The notes: generated by a model from the sequence alone, not told the origin. Counted from the first letter of the stretch, positions 8,192-18,174 are shown. The stretch: 64,000 nucleotides of DNA from Cyclobacterium qasimii M12-11B (GCF_000427295.1 NZ_ATNM01000064.1:159843-223842), one strand, 5' to 3'. Made by a program: numbers and translations.

Positions 8192-9208
8192 TCATTTTAC
8201 AAATAGGGTATTGAGTGATTTTTGATGTTGCAATCTTGGGTCTTTAGATTTAATTAGAACAGGTCTTTGACCTATAATTTCTTCACATCGTTCAAGCGTT
8301 TCATTTTCCAATCTAAACATTGCTTCTTCTGTATAAAAGGTGAGATGGGGAAAAAGAATCACATTATCCATTTTATAAAGCATTTTCAGCGGATGATTTT
8401 TTTGATTTAAAGGTTCATTGCTGAAAACATCCAAACCAGCTCCAGCAATTTGCCCTTTTTCCAAGCACTCCAATAAAGCCAACTCATCGATCAACGCCCC
8501 TCTGGCTGAATTTATTAGAATTGCTGATTTTCTCAACAACTTAAGTTCCTCTTTACCAATAATATGATGTGTCTCTTTGTTCAAAACAGCATGCAAAGAA
8601 ATGAAATCGCTTTGTTCTAGCAAAGTATCCAATGCATCAATTTTAACAATCCCATTATTCAATAGCACTTCCTGAGACTTATAAGGGTCGTAACCAATCA
8701 CTTTGGCTCGAAAACCCATACCAGCCATTCTTGCCATACTTGTACCTATTCGGCCACAGCCAATTATGCCCAGTGTTTTCCCTGCTATATCTTGAGACAT
8801 CCAATGTTGGGTAGGCCAGGCCCAAGAGGAATTTTTCATCGTGTTTTGGATAGCTGGCATTTTCTTGGCCAATGCCAGAAGCATTGCAAACGCACCTTCT
8901 GCCACCGTTTCTTCAGCATATTCCGGAATATTAACCACTACTATTCCCTTTTTGTTAGCAGCTTGTATGTCTATTGCATCTATTCCTACTCCATATTTGA
9001 TTATGGCTTTAAGCTGTTTGGTGGCATTTATTACCTTGGCTCCAATTGTGGTGTAACACATCAATAAAACATCACATTTTTCAAGCGCTACGCAAAGGGT
9101 TTCTTCAGACACCGTTTCTGGAAGTAAAACCAACTCATGCCCCTGATCTCTTAACACCTGATCTACCATGGGAAGCTCTAGTTCCATGTCCGTTCTGACT
9201 ATTTTCAT
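8192..9208 (-). CDS. D-isomer-specific 2-hydroxyacid dehydrogenase
   Basis: 338 aa, NAD-dependent D-2-hydroxyacid dehydrogenase of the C-terminal-binding-protein/phosphoglycerate-dehydrogenase type. Seen: K-Y-G-V-G-I-D substrate loop (~70), Rossmann motif G-I-I-G-C-G-R-I-G (~148-156), the R-G-x-L-I-D-E catalytic Arg segment, a Glu in F-S-N-E-P, and the catalytic His in F-P-H-L-T-F-Y-T. Substrate unknown. About 75 bp upstream of the sigma factor but apparently unrelated to it. Confidence 0.88.
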   Translation of the reverse strand: MKIVRTDMELELPMVDQVLRDQGHELVLLPETVSEETLCVALEKCDVLLMCYTTIGAKVINATKQLKAIIKYGVGIDAIDIQAANKKGIVVVNIPEYAEETVAEGAFAMLLALAKKMPAIQNTMKNSSWAWPTQHWMSQDIAGKTLGIIGCGRIGTSMARMAGMGFRAKVIGYDPYKSQEVLLNNGIVKIDALDTLLEQSDFISLHAVLNKETHHIIGKEELKLLRKSAILINSARGALIDELALLECLEKGQIAGAGLDVFSNEPLNQKNHPLKMLYKMDNVILFPHLTFYTEEAMFRLENETLERCEEIIGQRPVLIKSKDPRLQHQKSLNTLFVK

Positions 9209-9288
9209 ATGTAAAGTATCTTCAGTAAAAAGAATTTACTTCTTTTAAATTGACTAAGCTAAAATCGCTAGAAATTTAAACTCTTTTA

Positions 9289-9822
9289 TTAAATGCTTAG
9301 ATCGTAAGTTAAAATTTGTAATCCTTCCTGAAAGGATTCAGTTGAAACAAGTTTTAGCTTAGCTGCCGTTTTTGATTCTCCAAAAAGTGACTTTCCCTGG
9401 CCTAGCACTATGGGATTGACTTTTAATTTGACCTGGTTTATCAAACCATTGTCTAGTAGCCAGCCTGCAAATTGACCTCCTCCGCATAAGTATACATCCG
9501 TATCTGAGTTGCTTATTACGTCTTTTACATTTTTAATTTCCACTTTTGACAGGTGAACATTTGACGCCAAGCCAGGGATTTGAAGATTATTGGAAAAGAT
9601 GTAATGTTCCATATGCGGGTAAGGAGCTTGACCAGGTTTTAAGCCATACTTGTATCCAAACTCATAGGTTTTCCTGCCCATAATCACCGTGTTGAACTTC
9701 ATCAAATCTTCCTGGTATTTAGTTACCCCTTCCCCCTCACTAAGAAACAGGCCAATGTCATCATTTGGGCCAGAAATGAAGCCATCTATAGAAATAGCTA
9801 CATAATAGATCAGTTTTTTCAT
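9289..9822 (-). CDS. RibD-C/dihydrofolate-reductase-like reductase
   Basis: 177 aa. The sequence opens with K-L-I-Y-Y-V-A-I-S-I-D-G-F-I and contains V-I-M-G-R-K-T-Y-E-F and Y-L-C-G-G-G-Q-F-A-G-W-L-L, the pattern of the 'dihydrofolate reductase family protein' group (RibD C-terminal domain, YyaP/YwjB type). NADPH binding is likely. It is not a housekeeping FolA, since it lacks that family's substrate-site pattern. Monocistronic or paired with the dehydrogenase below it. Confidence 0.85.
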   Translation of the reverse strand: MKKLIYYVAISIDGFISGPNDDIGLFLSEGEGVTKYQEDLMKFNTVIMGRKTYEFGYKYGLKPGQAPYPHMEHYIFSNNLQIPGLASNVHLSKVEIKNVKDVISNSDTDVYLCGGGQFAGWLLDNGLINQVKLKVNPIVLGQGKSLFGESKTAAKLKLVSTESFQEGLQILTYDLSI

Positions 9823-9976
9823 GATAAAAGATTTAAGTAAACAGATAAGCCAGCTATCGAATTTAAAGCTTAAATTGATTTAGCATAAAACCTTAAACCC
9901 GAAATATGCAATTGCCCTTTTATTACGGGATGGAATCAGAATTCATGAAGACTTTTCTTTGAAATCAATTCACCAC

Positions 9977-10870
9977 TTATAACACTCTGACTTTATACAA
10001 TTTCATGTCATTCACTTCCAAGGTATCCTTTGGATTGACAAAATAAATATGGTGTGTCCACCAACTTATTTCACCTTTAGTATACACAAGCGCTTCTGTT
10101 TCGGCATTAAAATTCACTGATTTCACATGCTCCATCCCCTCAAGAGGTGCAAATGGAGTAAAAATGGAAGTTGATATATCAAATTGCCACACACTATTGG
10201 TAGTTGTTAAAAGTAATCGTCGATCACTTGTAAGGAATAGGTCATGACCACTTTCATCAGGAATTTCCCATTCATTCACTTTCTCTAATTTGGGCTGAGC
10301 ACTCTCCCAATCAGCTAGCTTGTACTCCCTTAATTGATCAAATCCGAGGGCAAACAAACTGTTCTTCTCCTCGTCCCAAACCGCACCATGCCCTGAATAG
10401 AGGCTATCCGAATAAAGTATTTCATCTGACTGGTTGACATCATAAAGTCGAATTGCATTTCCATTTTCAGCAGTGGAAAGTGCTACAACTATCCTTCCTC
10501 CCGGAAGAAAATCTGCAGAATGGGCATTGGGAACATGTGCATAAAAAACAGTTTTCTTGTCCTTACGGTTTACCAAGGCAACTCCTCCGCTGGAAGAGGT
10601 GATTAAAAATTGGTCCTCTCCAACAGGCTTACAATCATCAGTAGTATTAAAATACGCGTGGTATTCCTTGGGCAAACCCTCAGAAATAGAAGCTTTCCAT
10701 TCCCACACTTTGACAAGACTATCCTTGTTGGATTTCACCTTATCGAAAACAACAACATTTTCATCCCCACAGCCGATTATCTCAAAAGTTTCTGTATTCA
10801 ACACCGCCGTTTGTTTGTCAGAACAGGAATAGATACAAACAATTAAAAATAGTAAAGAAAGAAATTTCAT
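9977..10870 (-). CDS. DUF6528-like beta-propeller lipoprotein
   Basis: The start at 10870 gives a clean lipoprotein signal (M-K-F-L-S-L-L-F ... I-Y-S-C); the longer frame from 10894 adds eight unneeded residues. Mature protein about 280 aa with repeated blade-like segments and the motifs D-D-C-K-P-V, S-S-S-G-G-V-A-L-V, A-H-V-P-N-A-H-S-A-D and S-G-H-G-A-V-W-D, which I recognise as the DUF6528 family. Function unknown. A surface sugar- or protein-binding role is possible. Confidence 0.75.
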   Translation of the reverse strand: MKFLSLLFLIVCIYSCSDKQTAVLNTETFEIIGCGDENVVVFDKVKSNKDSLVKVWEWKASISEGLPKEYHAYFNTTDDCKPVGEDQFLITSSSGGVALVNRKDKKTVFYAHVPNAHSADFLPGGRIVVALSTAENGNAIRLYDVNQSDEILYSDSLYSGHGAVWDEEKNSLFALGFDQLREYKLADWESAQPKLEKVNEWEIPDESGHDLFLTSDRRLLLTTTNSVWQFDISTSIFTPFAPLEGMEHVKSVNFNAETEALVYTKGEISWWTHHIYFVNPKDTLEVNDMKLYKVRVL

Positions 10871-10950
10871 GTTAAAATTGATTTTTAAGTTCAAGCTTAA
10901 GCTCCCCTAAAGATAATATAAAGTCGTTTAAAGGATTGATTTGGCTGCCC

Positions 10951-11657
10951 TTAAATTATTTTTTCACCGATGATCCCAACCAAAAACCCAAGTATGGCAC
11001 CCAAAGAAGAGAGGTAATTGTTTTTCAGCTTACTTTTTGGAATAATGTCCTGAATAAGTAAATATAAAATCCCTCCACTAGCGAAAACCATTAAGTAAGC
11101 CGTTAAATCTGGATAATCACTCAAATAAAAATGACCGATCATGGCGCCTACTATGCCTGAAAAACTTAAAAAAAGAAAATAACAAGGGTTTTACGGATAG
11201 TAAAACCGCTCTGAACCAAACCCCTAAATGAATTAAACGCTTCTGGAAGATTTTGCAAACCTATAATGACAGCCAGAAGTGTTGCCATTTTCGGATTTAT
11301 TGCGAAAGTGGCCCCTAAAGCAATGGATTCCGGCACAAAGTCCATCATCATCGCCAATAATGTCGCAACTTGTCCACCTTTTTTTGCTAAATACCAATCA
11401 ATGAGCATAAATAAAATCGCTCCAAATAGGAAGGTACCAACCAAGGGAAACAATTCCAGTTCTTCCATTCCTTGTGGTACCAACACCAAGGCCAAGGCTG
11501 ATAATATTATTCCTGCACCAAAGGACATCAGCGCATGGATAATCTCATATTTAATTGGCTTTTCTTTGATATGATGGTTAAAATAATTCGCCAATAATCC
11601 TCCAATAAATACTGTAATTCCTGAAAACCCTGAGAAGAGAATAATTTTTAGCAGCAT
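10951..11657 (-). CDS. ZIP-family metal transporter, frameshifted
   Basis: Two frames (11166-11657, then to 10951) join into 235 aa if one base is added to the seven-base run at 11168-11174. ZIP features: helix IV M-M-D-F-V-P-E-S-I-A-L-G (metal site with Glu and Asp) and helix V G-L-Q-N-L-P-E-A-F-N (N-x-P-E metal site), about eight membrane segments in all. It would carry Zn2+, Fe2+ or Mn2+ inward. Both metal-site helices lie before the break; the three C-terminal helices lie after it. Probably intact in the organism. Confidence 0.85.
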
Positions 11658-11757
11658 TAAACAAAGTTAATTTATCCACTGAATTTCAATAGAATAAAAT
11701 CAAAAAAAATCGAAACCAGACCAAAAAAGGACACAAAGACTGTGCGGTTATAGGTGT

Positions 11758-12849
11758 TTATAAAGGCAAAGGCACATTACAAGACCGCGAAATGGTTTTT
11801 AACTGGCCCATAATAATTGGATGAATAGGAATCCCTTCTTTCATTCTGATGGAATAAGCTTCTCGTTCAGGATCTCCAGGCACTAACACTTTGGCAGCCC
11901 CTTCTACAGCTTCGGCATTCCTCATTGTAACAATCCAATGGTCCATACTTTTTTTGAAGTCTGTCAAGTCCCTAAATCCTTCTATGTCCCAGGCGGTAAA
12001 AAAATGGCCAATTCCTTTCCCTACCTGTATTTCAGGCATAGAGGAGTTGATTGCAAAAGGAGTAGCAAAGGGACCCCAGTTGGCACCACTAAGGACTGCA
12101 CATAAAATATCAACTGCTCCTGCCAGACAATAACCTTTGTGGCCAGAGCCTTCTTTTGTGCTCCCTAAAGGCAACAAAGCCCCATCATCGATCATTTCAT
12201 CAGGACTGCTTGTAGGTCGGCCATTTTTATCAAGACACCAACCCAAAGGCACTTTTTCTCCTTCCCTTTGGGCAATCTCCACTTTTCCATAGGCCACGGT
12301 GCTACTGGCAAAATCAATGACTACTTCTGGCTCCTTAAAAGATGGAAATGCAAAGGCAACTGGATTTGTACCCAGCATTTTTTCCTTTCCATTAAATGGG
12401 GCTACTCCTTTTGTAGTATTGGTCATGGATAAGCCAATAAAATCTTCCTTCACAGCCATTAATGGATAATAACCTGCCGCTCCATAATGATTGGTGTTGC
12501 AAACAGCTATGGATCCTGACCCGTGTTGATGTGTTTTCTCTATTGCCAAATCCATGCATTTAGGCCCTACGACCAATCCCAAACCATTGTCACCATCTAT
12601 TGTGGCAACAGCATGTTTTTCTCTGATTACTTTAAGCTTTGGCCTTGGATTTACCCTCCCGGCTTTAAGCAAATCGAAATACGTTTTTAGTCTGGCTACA
12701 CCATGAGAATCTATACCATGTTCATCACTGTAGGCCAATACATCTGCTGCCAAAGCAGCCTCATCAACAGGAACATTAAGGGACTTAAAAACCCTTGTGA
12801 TAAATTCTCTAAGGGCCAGGTGATGGATATGGATATACGTTTTGGGCAT
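11758..12849 (-). CDS. Malate/L-lactate/ureidoglycolate dehydrogenase family protein
   Basis: 363 aa, Ldh_2/YlbC/AllD superfamily of NAD(P)-dependent 2-oxoacid reductases. Signatures: S-D-E-H-G-I-D-S-H-G-V-A-R-L near residue 45 (catalytic His), N-T-N-H-Y-G-A-A-G-Y-Y (~118), G-T-N-P-V-A-F-A-F-P (~163), and G-S-G-H-K-G-Y-C-L-A. Substrate cannot be told from sequence. A terminator candidate at 12911-12946 lies upstream and isolates it from the DUF1080 gene. Confidence 0.9.
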   Translation of the reverse strand: MPKTYIHIHHLALREFITRVFKSLNVPVDEAALAADVLAYSDEHGIDSHGVARLKTYFDLLKAGRVNPRPKLKVIREKHAVATIDGDNGLGLVVGPKCMDLAIEKTHQHGSGSIAVCNTNHYGAAGYYPLMAVKEDFIGLSMTNTTKGVAPFNGKEKMLGTNPVAFAFPSFKEPEVVIDFASSTVAYGKVEIAQREGEKVPLGWCLDKNGRPTSSPDEMIDDGALLPLGSTKEGSGHKGYCLAGAVDILCAVLSGANWGPFATPFAINSSMPEIQVGKGIGHFFTAWDIEGFRDLTDFKKSMDHWIVTMRNAEAVEGAAKVLVPGDPEREAYSIRMKEGIPIHPIIMGQLKTISRSCNVPLPL

Positions 12850-12910
12850 TGCTATTTGGTTAAAGATGAGCCAGATTATAACTTTAAAATGAATTCAGAA
12901 TAGGACAAAA

Positions 12911-12946
12911 CAAAAACATCCGGCTAACCTAATGGTCAGCCGGATG
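12911..12946 (-). terminator. Terminator after the DUF1080 gene
   Basis: Nine-bp stem CATCCGGCT/AGCCGGATG with a 12-base loop, followed on the minus strand by five U. It is 40 bp past the stop at 12986. Confidence 0.75.
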
Positions 12947-12985
12947 CTATAACTTGTATCTAAATAGGAATTGAATTATCCCCCA

Positions 12986-13614
12986 TTAAGGCAATGGTTT
13001 AATCATGATATCTTTGTAATAAATCAAACTTTTAGGATCATGGGCTTGGAGCGCAATTGTTCCATGGCTTAGTCTTTTACCACTGTCACCAATTTCTCCT
13101 CTATCCGTTTTCTCATTGAACTCATTGACCACTTTACCGTTTATTTTAACGGTAATGTTATCCCCTTGCACAATGATGTGCTGGGTATACCATTCGTTAT
13201 CTTTTACATATGTTTCTTTTACATCCTTAAAGCTATAAACACTTCCGGTTTTTCTCCAGTCACCTTGTGTTTGGTTAACCTGTATTTCATAACCTTTGCT
13301 CGGCCAATCATCTTTTTTAATTCTGTGTGAACAAAAATACCTGAATTGGCTCCGGGCATGGTTTTCACCTGCATTTTTAACTCGAAGTTCTTAAAGTCAT
13401 GTTTTTTATATTTGCCAGTATAAAACATGTGAGCCCGGGGGCCTTCCACTTTCACCACACCATCTTCAATACTGAATGAATCAGGATTTTCGCTGAAAGA
13501 CCAACCTTTAAAAGATTTTCCATCAAAAAGCTCCTTCCAACCTTTATCTGCCTTCTGGGCAGAAACATTTAAGGAGATAAATGCACATATAACAATTGCT
13601 ATGATTCTTTTCAT
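12986..13614 (-). CDS. Secreted DUF1080 (3-keto-disaccharide hydrolase-type) protein, frameshifted
   Basis: Adding one base to the six-base run at 13313-13318 joins frames 13219-13614 and 12986-13171 into 209 aa. Signal peptide (ends N-V-S-A-Q), then the concanavalin-like DUF1080 fold: F-D-G-K-S-F-K-G-W near residue 30, G-A-N-S-G-I-F-V-H in the middle, restored W-P-S-K-G-Y-E-I-Q-V after the break, and a closing I-x-I-K-P-L. The family includes 3-keto-glucoside hydrolases; many are secreted sugar-processing proteins. The break falls inside the conserved core, which a working protein would not tolerate, so I infer a sequencing error. Confidence 0.85.
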
Positions 13615-13904
13615 TAGGTATATTTTGGATTATTATTGTTTAAGCGTTCAAATTAATACTTTCTTAGGGATATTTCAAGTAGATAAAGTGAATCCCAATT
13701 CATTTTTTTTCAACTAAATTATTCCAAACAATTTGATAGCAGAATGAGAAAAAAGGAAATAAAAAAGACAATTTTCTCTCTATCATCACTTCTTTTAAAA
13801 TTAAATTAACTTAGAAAGTAATTACATAACAGTATCCTAAAAAATAAAATTTTTGATTTCAGATTACTCAGAGTAATTTAGAGAAATTTTTAAAGTAATG
13901 TTTT

Positions 13905-14288
13905 ATGAGCCAGGTAGAAAAAACCAGTTATTCCAAGGATGAGCTTTTGGAATTTGAATCGCTTATTAATGAAAAACTGACAATCGCTAAAGATGAATTA
14001 TCTCAGCTAAAGCGTTCACTCAGCAAACAAAATGACGGTGGGACTGAAAACACAGCATCCACTTCAAAATTGCTGGAAGATGGGGCAGATACGTTGGAAA
14101 GAGAAAACTTGAGCCAGTTAGCTGCCAGGCAGCAGAAATTCATTATCAATCTCGAAAATGCTTTAAGGAGAATAAAAAATGGCACTTACGGCGTTTGTGT
14201 AGATACAGGTAAACTTATCAGTAAAGAGAGGTTACGAGCTGTTCCACATACAATGCACAGTATAGAAGCAAAACTAGGTAAAAAATAA
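13905..14288 (+). CDS. TraR/DksA-family protein with a degenerate zinc finger
   Basis: 127 aa. N-terminal coiled coil (about residues 12-90), then the region that in DksA carries C-x2-C...C-x2-C. Here only one Cys (C98, in Y-G-V-C-V-D-T-G-K-L-I-S) remains, then K-E-R-L-R-A-V-P-H-T. This loss of zinc ligands is seen in other Bacteroidota members, where the fold is probably kept without zinc. Likely binds RNA polymerase in the secondary channel. First gene of a plus-strand set; ends 2 bp before scpB. Confidence 0.88.
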   Translation: MSQVEKTSYSKDELLEFESLINEKLTIAKDELSQLKRSLSKQNDGGTENTASTSKLLEDGADTLERENLSQLAARQQKFIINLENALRRIKNGTYGVCVDTGKLISKERLRAVPHTMHSIEAKLGKK

Positions 14289-14290
14289 CA

Positions 14291-14851
14291 GTGGATTATT
14301 TACCCCGCCATATTGAAGCCCTGGTGTTTTGTTCTGGGGAACCTCTGGGAATACAGGAAATTCAAAAATGTCTTGCAGAAATGTTTGAGACTGAAATTCC
14401 TATGGCCCATCTTGAGGAAGCCTTAGAGGTGTTGACCCAAAAATACACCTCTGAGGATTATTCTTTCAGTTTGGAAAAAATAGCTAGGGGCTATCAATTT
14501 TTAACGAAACCAGCTTACCTGAGCAGTGTAGCAATCCTACAAAAACACCAGTCTCAAAAACGACTTTCCAATGCCCAATTGGAAACCCTGGCAATAATTG
14601 CCTACCGCCAACCGATAACAAAATCGGAAATGGAGCAAATCCGAGGAGTTAATTGTGATTATTCTGTCCAAAAACTACTCGAAAAATCCTTGGTCGCCAT
14701 CAAAGGTAAATCTGAAGGACTGGGTAGACCAATAATTTATGGTACCAGTCCAAAATTCATGGAATATTTTGGCATCAACGACCTAAGTGAACTCCCACAA
14801 CCTAAAGATTTTAAGGCTGAAGACAACGAAATAGGAAATCAAACCGATTGA
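14291..14851 (+). CDS. scpB: Segregation and condensation protein B
   Basis: 186 aa with two winged-helix domains, part of the SMC-ScpA-ScpB condensin. Seen: H-I-E-A-L-V-F-C-S-G-E-P-L at the start, L-E-T-L-A-I-I-A-Y-R-Q-P-I-T-K-S-E-M in the middle, and G-R-P-I-I-Y-G-T-S near the end. The start is GTG at 14291, 2 bp after the previous stop; no in-frame ATG precedes the conserved region, and this fits translational coupling. Normal family length. Confidence 0.95.
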   Translation: MDYLPRHIEALVFCSGEPLGIQEIQKCLAEMFETEIPMAHLEEALEVLTQKYTSEDYSFSLEKIARGYQFLTKPAYLSSVAILQKHQSQKRLSNAQLETLAIIAYRQPITKSEMEQIRGVNCDYSVQKLLEKSLVAIKGKSEGLGRPIIYGTSPKFMEYFGINDLSELPQPKDFKAEDNEIGNQTD

Positions 14852-14888
14852 TTTTAAATTTCTATGTTATTTATCCCTTAAATAACAC

Positions 14889-14896
14889 TAAATTTG
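14889..14896 (+). promoter_or_regulatory. TAnnTTTG -7 element upstream of the pseudouridine synthase
   Basis: TAAATTTG matches the Bacteroidota -7 consensus exactly and lies 84 bp before the ATG at 14981. No clear -33 element. Confidence 0.45.
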
Positions 14897-14980
14897 CACC
14901 CGCTTTAAAAAAGGGCAATGCACCTAATAATTAAGCGTTTACATTAGCTTATATTAATACAGCAGAGATGCTGCAAGACT

Positions 14981-16020
14981 ATGAAAAAATTCAATAATAA
15001 AACTGGAGATTCTTCCAAAAAATCATGGGGAGACAAAAAAGAGCCAGGAAAACGAACTTCCTATTCGAAAAAAAAGGACCCCACTGACAAAACGCCTGAA
15101 GAAAAAAGCGAATACAAAGGCAGAGGGCGTAACCAAAAACCCATTTTTGGGAAGGTTGAAGACAAGAACAGAGCGAAAAAACCTTTTAAAAACCATTTTC
15201 ACCTCTTAAGGCTGGTAAAAATAAAGCAGAAGCCCAACCTGTATACAACCTAAAAACAATCCAAAAAACGTCTCAAACGGATTCGGATGAAATTAGACTT
15301 AACAAATTCATTGCCAATGCAGGCATCTGTTCCCGAAGAGATGCAGACAAACTCATTGAAAAAGGAGAGATTTCTGTTAATGGGAGTGTAGTAAAAGAAA
15401 TGGGGTATAAGGTACTTCGAAAAGACAGGGTGGAATACAAAGGTAAATCCATCCGTCCCGAAAAGCCCGTTTACATATTACTTAATAAGCCAAAGGATTT
15501 TATCACTACAACTGATGATCCATTTGAGCGGAAAACGGTCATGCACTTGGTTGAAAATGCTTGTGAAGAGCGTCTTTTCCCAGTAGGAAGATTGGACAGA
15601 AACACCACAGGTCTATTGCTTTTCACTAATGATGGAGAACTTTCAGCTAAACTCACTCACCCTTCTTATGAGATCAAGAAAATCTATCAGGTAACCTTGG
15701 ACAAACCCATAGGGAAAAATGATGTTGATGCTATACTGGAAGGTGTAACGCTGGAAGATGGCCTCACTGAGGTAGATGACCTTCAAGTGCTTTCCAAGGA
15801 CAGGATGATTTTAGGCATTGAAATTCACTCAGGCAAAAACAGAATTGTTAGAAGAATTTTCGCTCACTTTGGATATGAGGTAAATGGACTGGACAGGGTA
15901 ACCTTTGCTGGATTAAGCAAAAAAGACATCCCAAGAGGGAATTATCGGTTCTTAGATGAAAAAGAGGTAATTAATCTCAAATTTTTAAATAAAAGAAAAA
16001 GTAAAAAGCGACCTATATAG
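14981..16020 (+). CDS. RluB/RsuA-type rRNA pseudouridine synthase, frameshifted
   Basis: Restored length 346 aa, after adding one A to the five-A run at 15188-15192. N-terminal ~95 residues are Lys/Arg/Pro-rich and disordered, a common extension in this phylum. Then an S4 RNA-binding domain (R-L-N-K-F-I-A-N-A-G-I-C-S-R-R-D-A-D) and the synthase domain with the catalytic Asp motif G-R-L-D-R-N-T-T-G-L-L-L. Modifies uridine in 23S (RluB/E) or 16S rRNA. The indel falls in the low-complexity tail. The stop codon is inside the terminator hairpin. Confidence 0.9.
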
Positions 16021-16035
16021 GTCGCTTTTTTTGTT
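16003..16035 (+). terminator. Terminator overlapping the stop codon of the pseudouridine synthase gene
   Basis: The near-perfect stem AAAAGCGACCTAT/ATAGGTCGCTTTT is followed by a seven-T run. The TAG stop (16018-16020) is part of the stem. Confidence 0.9.
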
Positions 16036-16081
16036 TCTAGCACGGATTTGGCTATATTATTTTAAAATAAATCCTAGCAAT

Positions 16082-16363
16082 ATGAAAGCCATCTGGAAAG
16101 GAAAAATCCTCGCTGAGTCCAATGAGACTGTTTTTTTGGAAAACAATCACTATTTCCCTAATGAATCATTGAACAGGGAATTTTTCGAAATATCTCAAAC
16201 CACTTCTGATTGCCCCTGGAAAGGAAGGGCAAACTATTATCACATTCGCATAGGAGAGGATACCAACCGCGATGCGGCCTGGCATTACCCCGCTCCTAAG
16301 GAAGCTGCCAAAGAAATCAAAGATTACGTAGCTTTTTGGAAAGGGATAGAGATTAAAGAATAG
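16082..16363 (+). CDS. DUF427 domain protein
   Basis: 93 aa from the ATG at 16082. Short beta-barrel family: K-A-I-W-K-G-K-I-L-A-E-S start, Y-F-P-x-E-S-L, C-P-W-K-G-R-A-N-Y-Y centre, and D-A-A-W-H-Y-P-A-P-K-E-A-A then V-A-F-W-K-G-I. Function unknown. It ends 6 bp before the flavoprotein gene, so they are probably cotranscribed. Confidence 0.88.
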   Translation: MKAIWKGKILAESNETVFLENNHYFPNESLNREFFEISQTTSDCPWKGRANYYHIRIGEDTNRDAAWHYPAPKEAAKEIKDYVAFWKGIEIKE

Positions 16364-16369
16364 ACGTGT

Positions 16370-17751
16370 ATGAAGAAATACGATGCTGTCATCATTGGTG
16401 CTGGGCAATCTGGTATGCCTTTGGCAAAAAAAATTAGCGCAAAAGGGCTGAAAGTGGCTCTCATTGAAAAGAGAGTCATTGGAGGAACTTGTATCAATGA
16501 TGGGTGTTCCCCCACCAAAACCATGGTGGCCTCTGCCAGGGTTGCGCATCTTGTAGGCAGAGCAGGGGATTATGGGGTAAATGTCAAGGAATTCTCGATA
16601 GATCAGAAAACCATCAAAGCCCGCAAAAACCATATTGTCAACACTTTTCGAGGCGGAGCAATCAAAGGCCTTGAAAAAGCAGAAAACATAGACATTATCC
16701 TTGGAAAAGCTACTATAAAAGGATCGAACAGTATTATCATAGTAAGAGAAGGTCAAAATGACCTTGAAATTAAAGGAGACAAAATCTTCATCAATACCGG
16801 TTCTTCCCCTTTTATCCCTGAGATTGAAGGGTTAAAAGGAACCCCTTACCTGACCAGCACCAGCATTATGGAGCTTGAGGAAACACCCAGGCATCTGATT
16901 ATATTGGGTGGGGGTTATATTGGGCTGGAATTTGGTCAGATGTTTAACAGATTTGGTAGCAAGATCACCATTATTGACAAAGCTCCAAGACTGGTACCAA
17001 AAGAAGACAAGGACGTCTGTGAGGAAATTTCAAAGATTTTTGCTGAAGATGAAATTACCAGCCACTTGGATACCTCGGTTACTAAGATAAATTTCGAAAA
17101 CAATCAATTTAAAGTTCACCTGGAAGGAAAATCAGGAACTAAAACTGTGGAAGGGACTCATTTATTGGTAGCTACCGGAAGGAAACCAAACAGCAATGAT
17201 TTAGGTCTTGAACCACTCGGGGTTAATCTAAGCAAGAAGGGGCATATAGCAGTAAATGATATCTTTGAAACCAGTGTACCAAATATCTATGCATTGGGTG
17301 ATGTTGCCGGTTCACCACCTTTCACTCATATGGCTTATAATGATGCGCACATTGCCTTTAGAAGTATCTATGAAGGGGATAAGGATATCTCATCAAAGGA
17401 CAGACTGCTTCCTTACTGTGTTTTTATTGATCCTCAATTGGCAAGAATTGGAATCAATGAGCAAGAGGCTATAAAGAAAATATCCCATATAAAATTGGCA
17501 AATTTTTCATGAAGCATGCTGGCAGAGCGCTGGAAACGGATGAAACAAGTGGTTTTTTCAAAGTAATTGTGGATCCTGAAAGCAAGCAAATTCTGGGTGC
17601 TACGATTTTAAGTTTAGATGGAGGAGAGGTCATGGCGGTACTACAGATGGCCATGGTAGGTAAGGTGACCTATGATAAAATTCAAAACCTTCCCATTGCA
17701 CATCCTACCCTGGCAGAAAGCCTGAATAGTCTAATGATGCAAATAAAGTAA
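16370..17751 (+). CDS. Mercuric-reductase-like FAD/NAD disulfide oxidoreductase, frameshifted
   Basis: Restored length 460 aa, adding one base at 17500-17507. FAD site G-A-G-Q-S-G near residue 11, redox disulfide C-I-N-D-G-C (~43-48) followed by P-T-K-T, NAD(P) site G-G-G-Y-I-G-L-E (~180), second FAD motif A-L-G-D-V-A-G, and the C-terminal dimerisation domain with the H-P-T motif (A-H-P-T-L-A-E). Homologous to dihydrolipoamide dehydrogenase and mercuric reductase, but it has no N-terminal HMA domain and no C-terminal Cys pair, so mercury reduction is unlikely. The frameshift lies at the start of the dimerisation domain. Confidence 0.87.
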
Positions 17752-17860
17752 TCCTATATTTCCAACCAATTGTTTTAATGATGGTTAGTACTGCATTCCC
17801 GTAGAAATCCCCCCTTTATCCCACTTGTCAAGTGGGATTCTAGGTAAATGAAATTTTCTT

Positions 17861-17946
17861 GCTAAACTGCCGGCGGCTGAGCGGAGTCGAAGCCATAGGG
17901 TAACGTGATCATAATGCCTACCCCTTCGGCTCCGCTCTGGAACCGG
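17861..17946. repeat. Interspersed palindromic repeat, copy A (core only)
   Basis: Core begins GCTAAACTGCCGG and ends near CCGG. Arms CTGAGCGGAG-T-CGAAG (17877-17892) and CTTCGGCTCCGCT (from 17924) form a long stem with a G-U pair. The right arm ends CTCTGG where copies B and C have CTCAGGG. Confidence 0.85.
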
Positions 17947-18002
17947 TTATATGGCTGGCGTTATGAAAACAGGCATCCTATTGAAAAAGCACCACGTTTT
18001 CG

Positions 18003-18174
18003 TAATAATCCCTCCCGGCGCTGTAGTGACAGGCACTTTGCCCCTTGTCAATGTGAAGTTGCGGCAAAAGTTGTTTTAATGTTGAATTGCTAAACTGCCG
18101 GCGGCTGAGCGGAGTCGAAGCCATAGGGTAACGTGATCGTAACGCCTACCCCTTCGGCTCCGCTCAGGGTCCGG
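18003..18174. repeat. Interspersed palindromic repeat, copy B (full, about 172 bp)
   Basis: Left half starts TAATAATCCCTCCCGG and continues through GCCCCTTGTCAA and GAAGTTGCGG; right half (18089-18174) is almost identical to copy A, with an intact CTGAGCGGAG ... CTCCGCTCAG palindrome. Confidence 0.88.

Noticed and set aside
11166..11657. A true truncated ZIP transporter or pseudogene
   Set aside because: The rest of the transporter follows directly in another frame, with conserved helices; one base in a seven-base run restores it.
16370..17751. Mercury-resistance gene merA
   Set aside because: No HMA domain, no C-terminal vicinal Cys pair, and no mer neighbours; only the general flavoprotein family is supported.
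17905..18093. 62-aa plus-strand ORF in the repeat region
   Set aside because: It lies wholly within palindromic repeat DNA (copies A-B) and has no recognisable domain.
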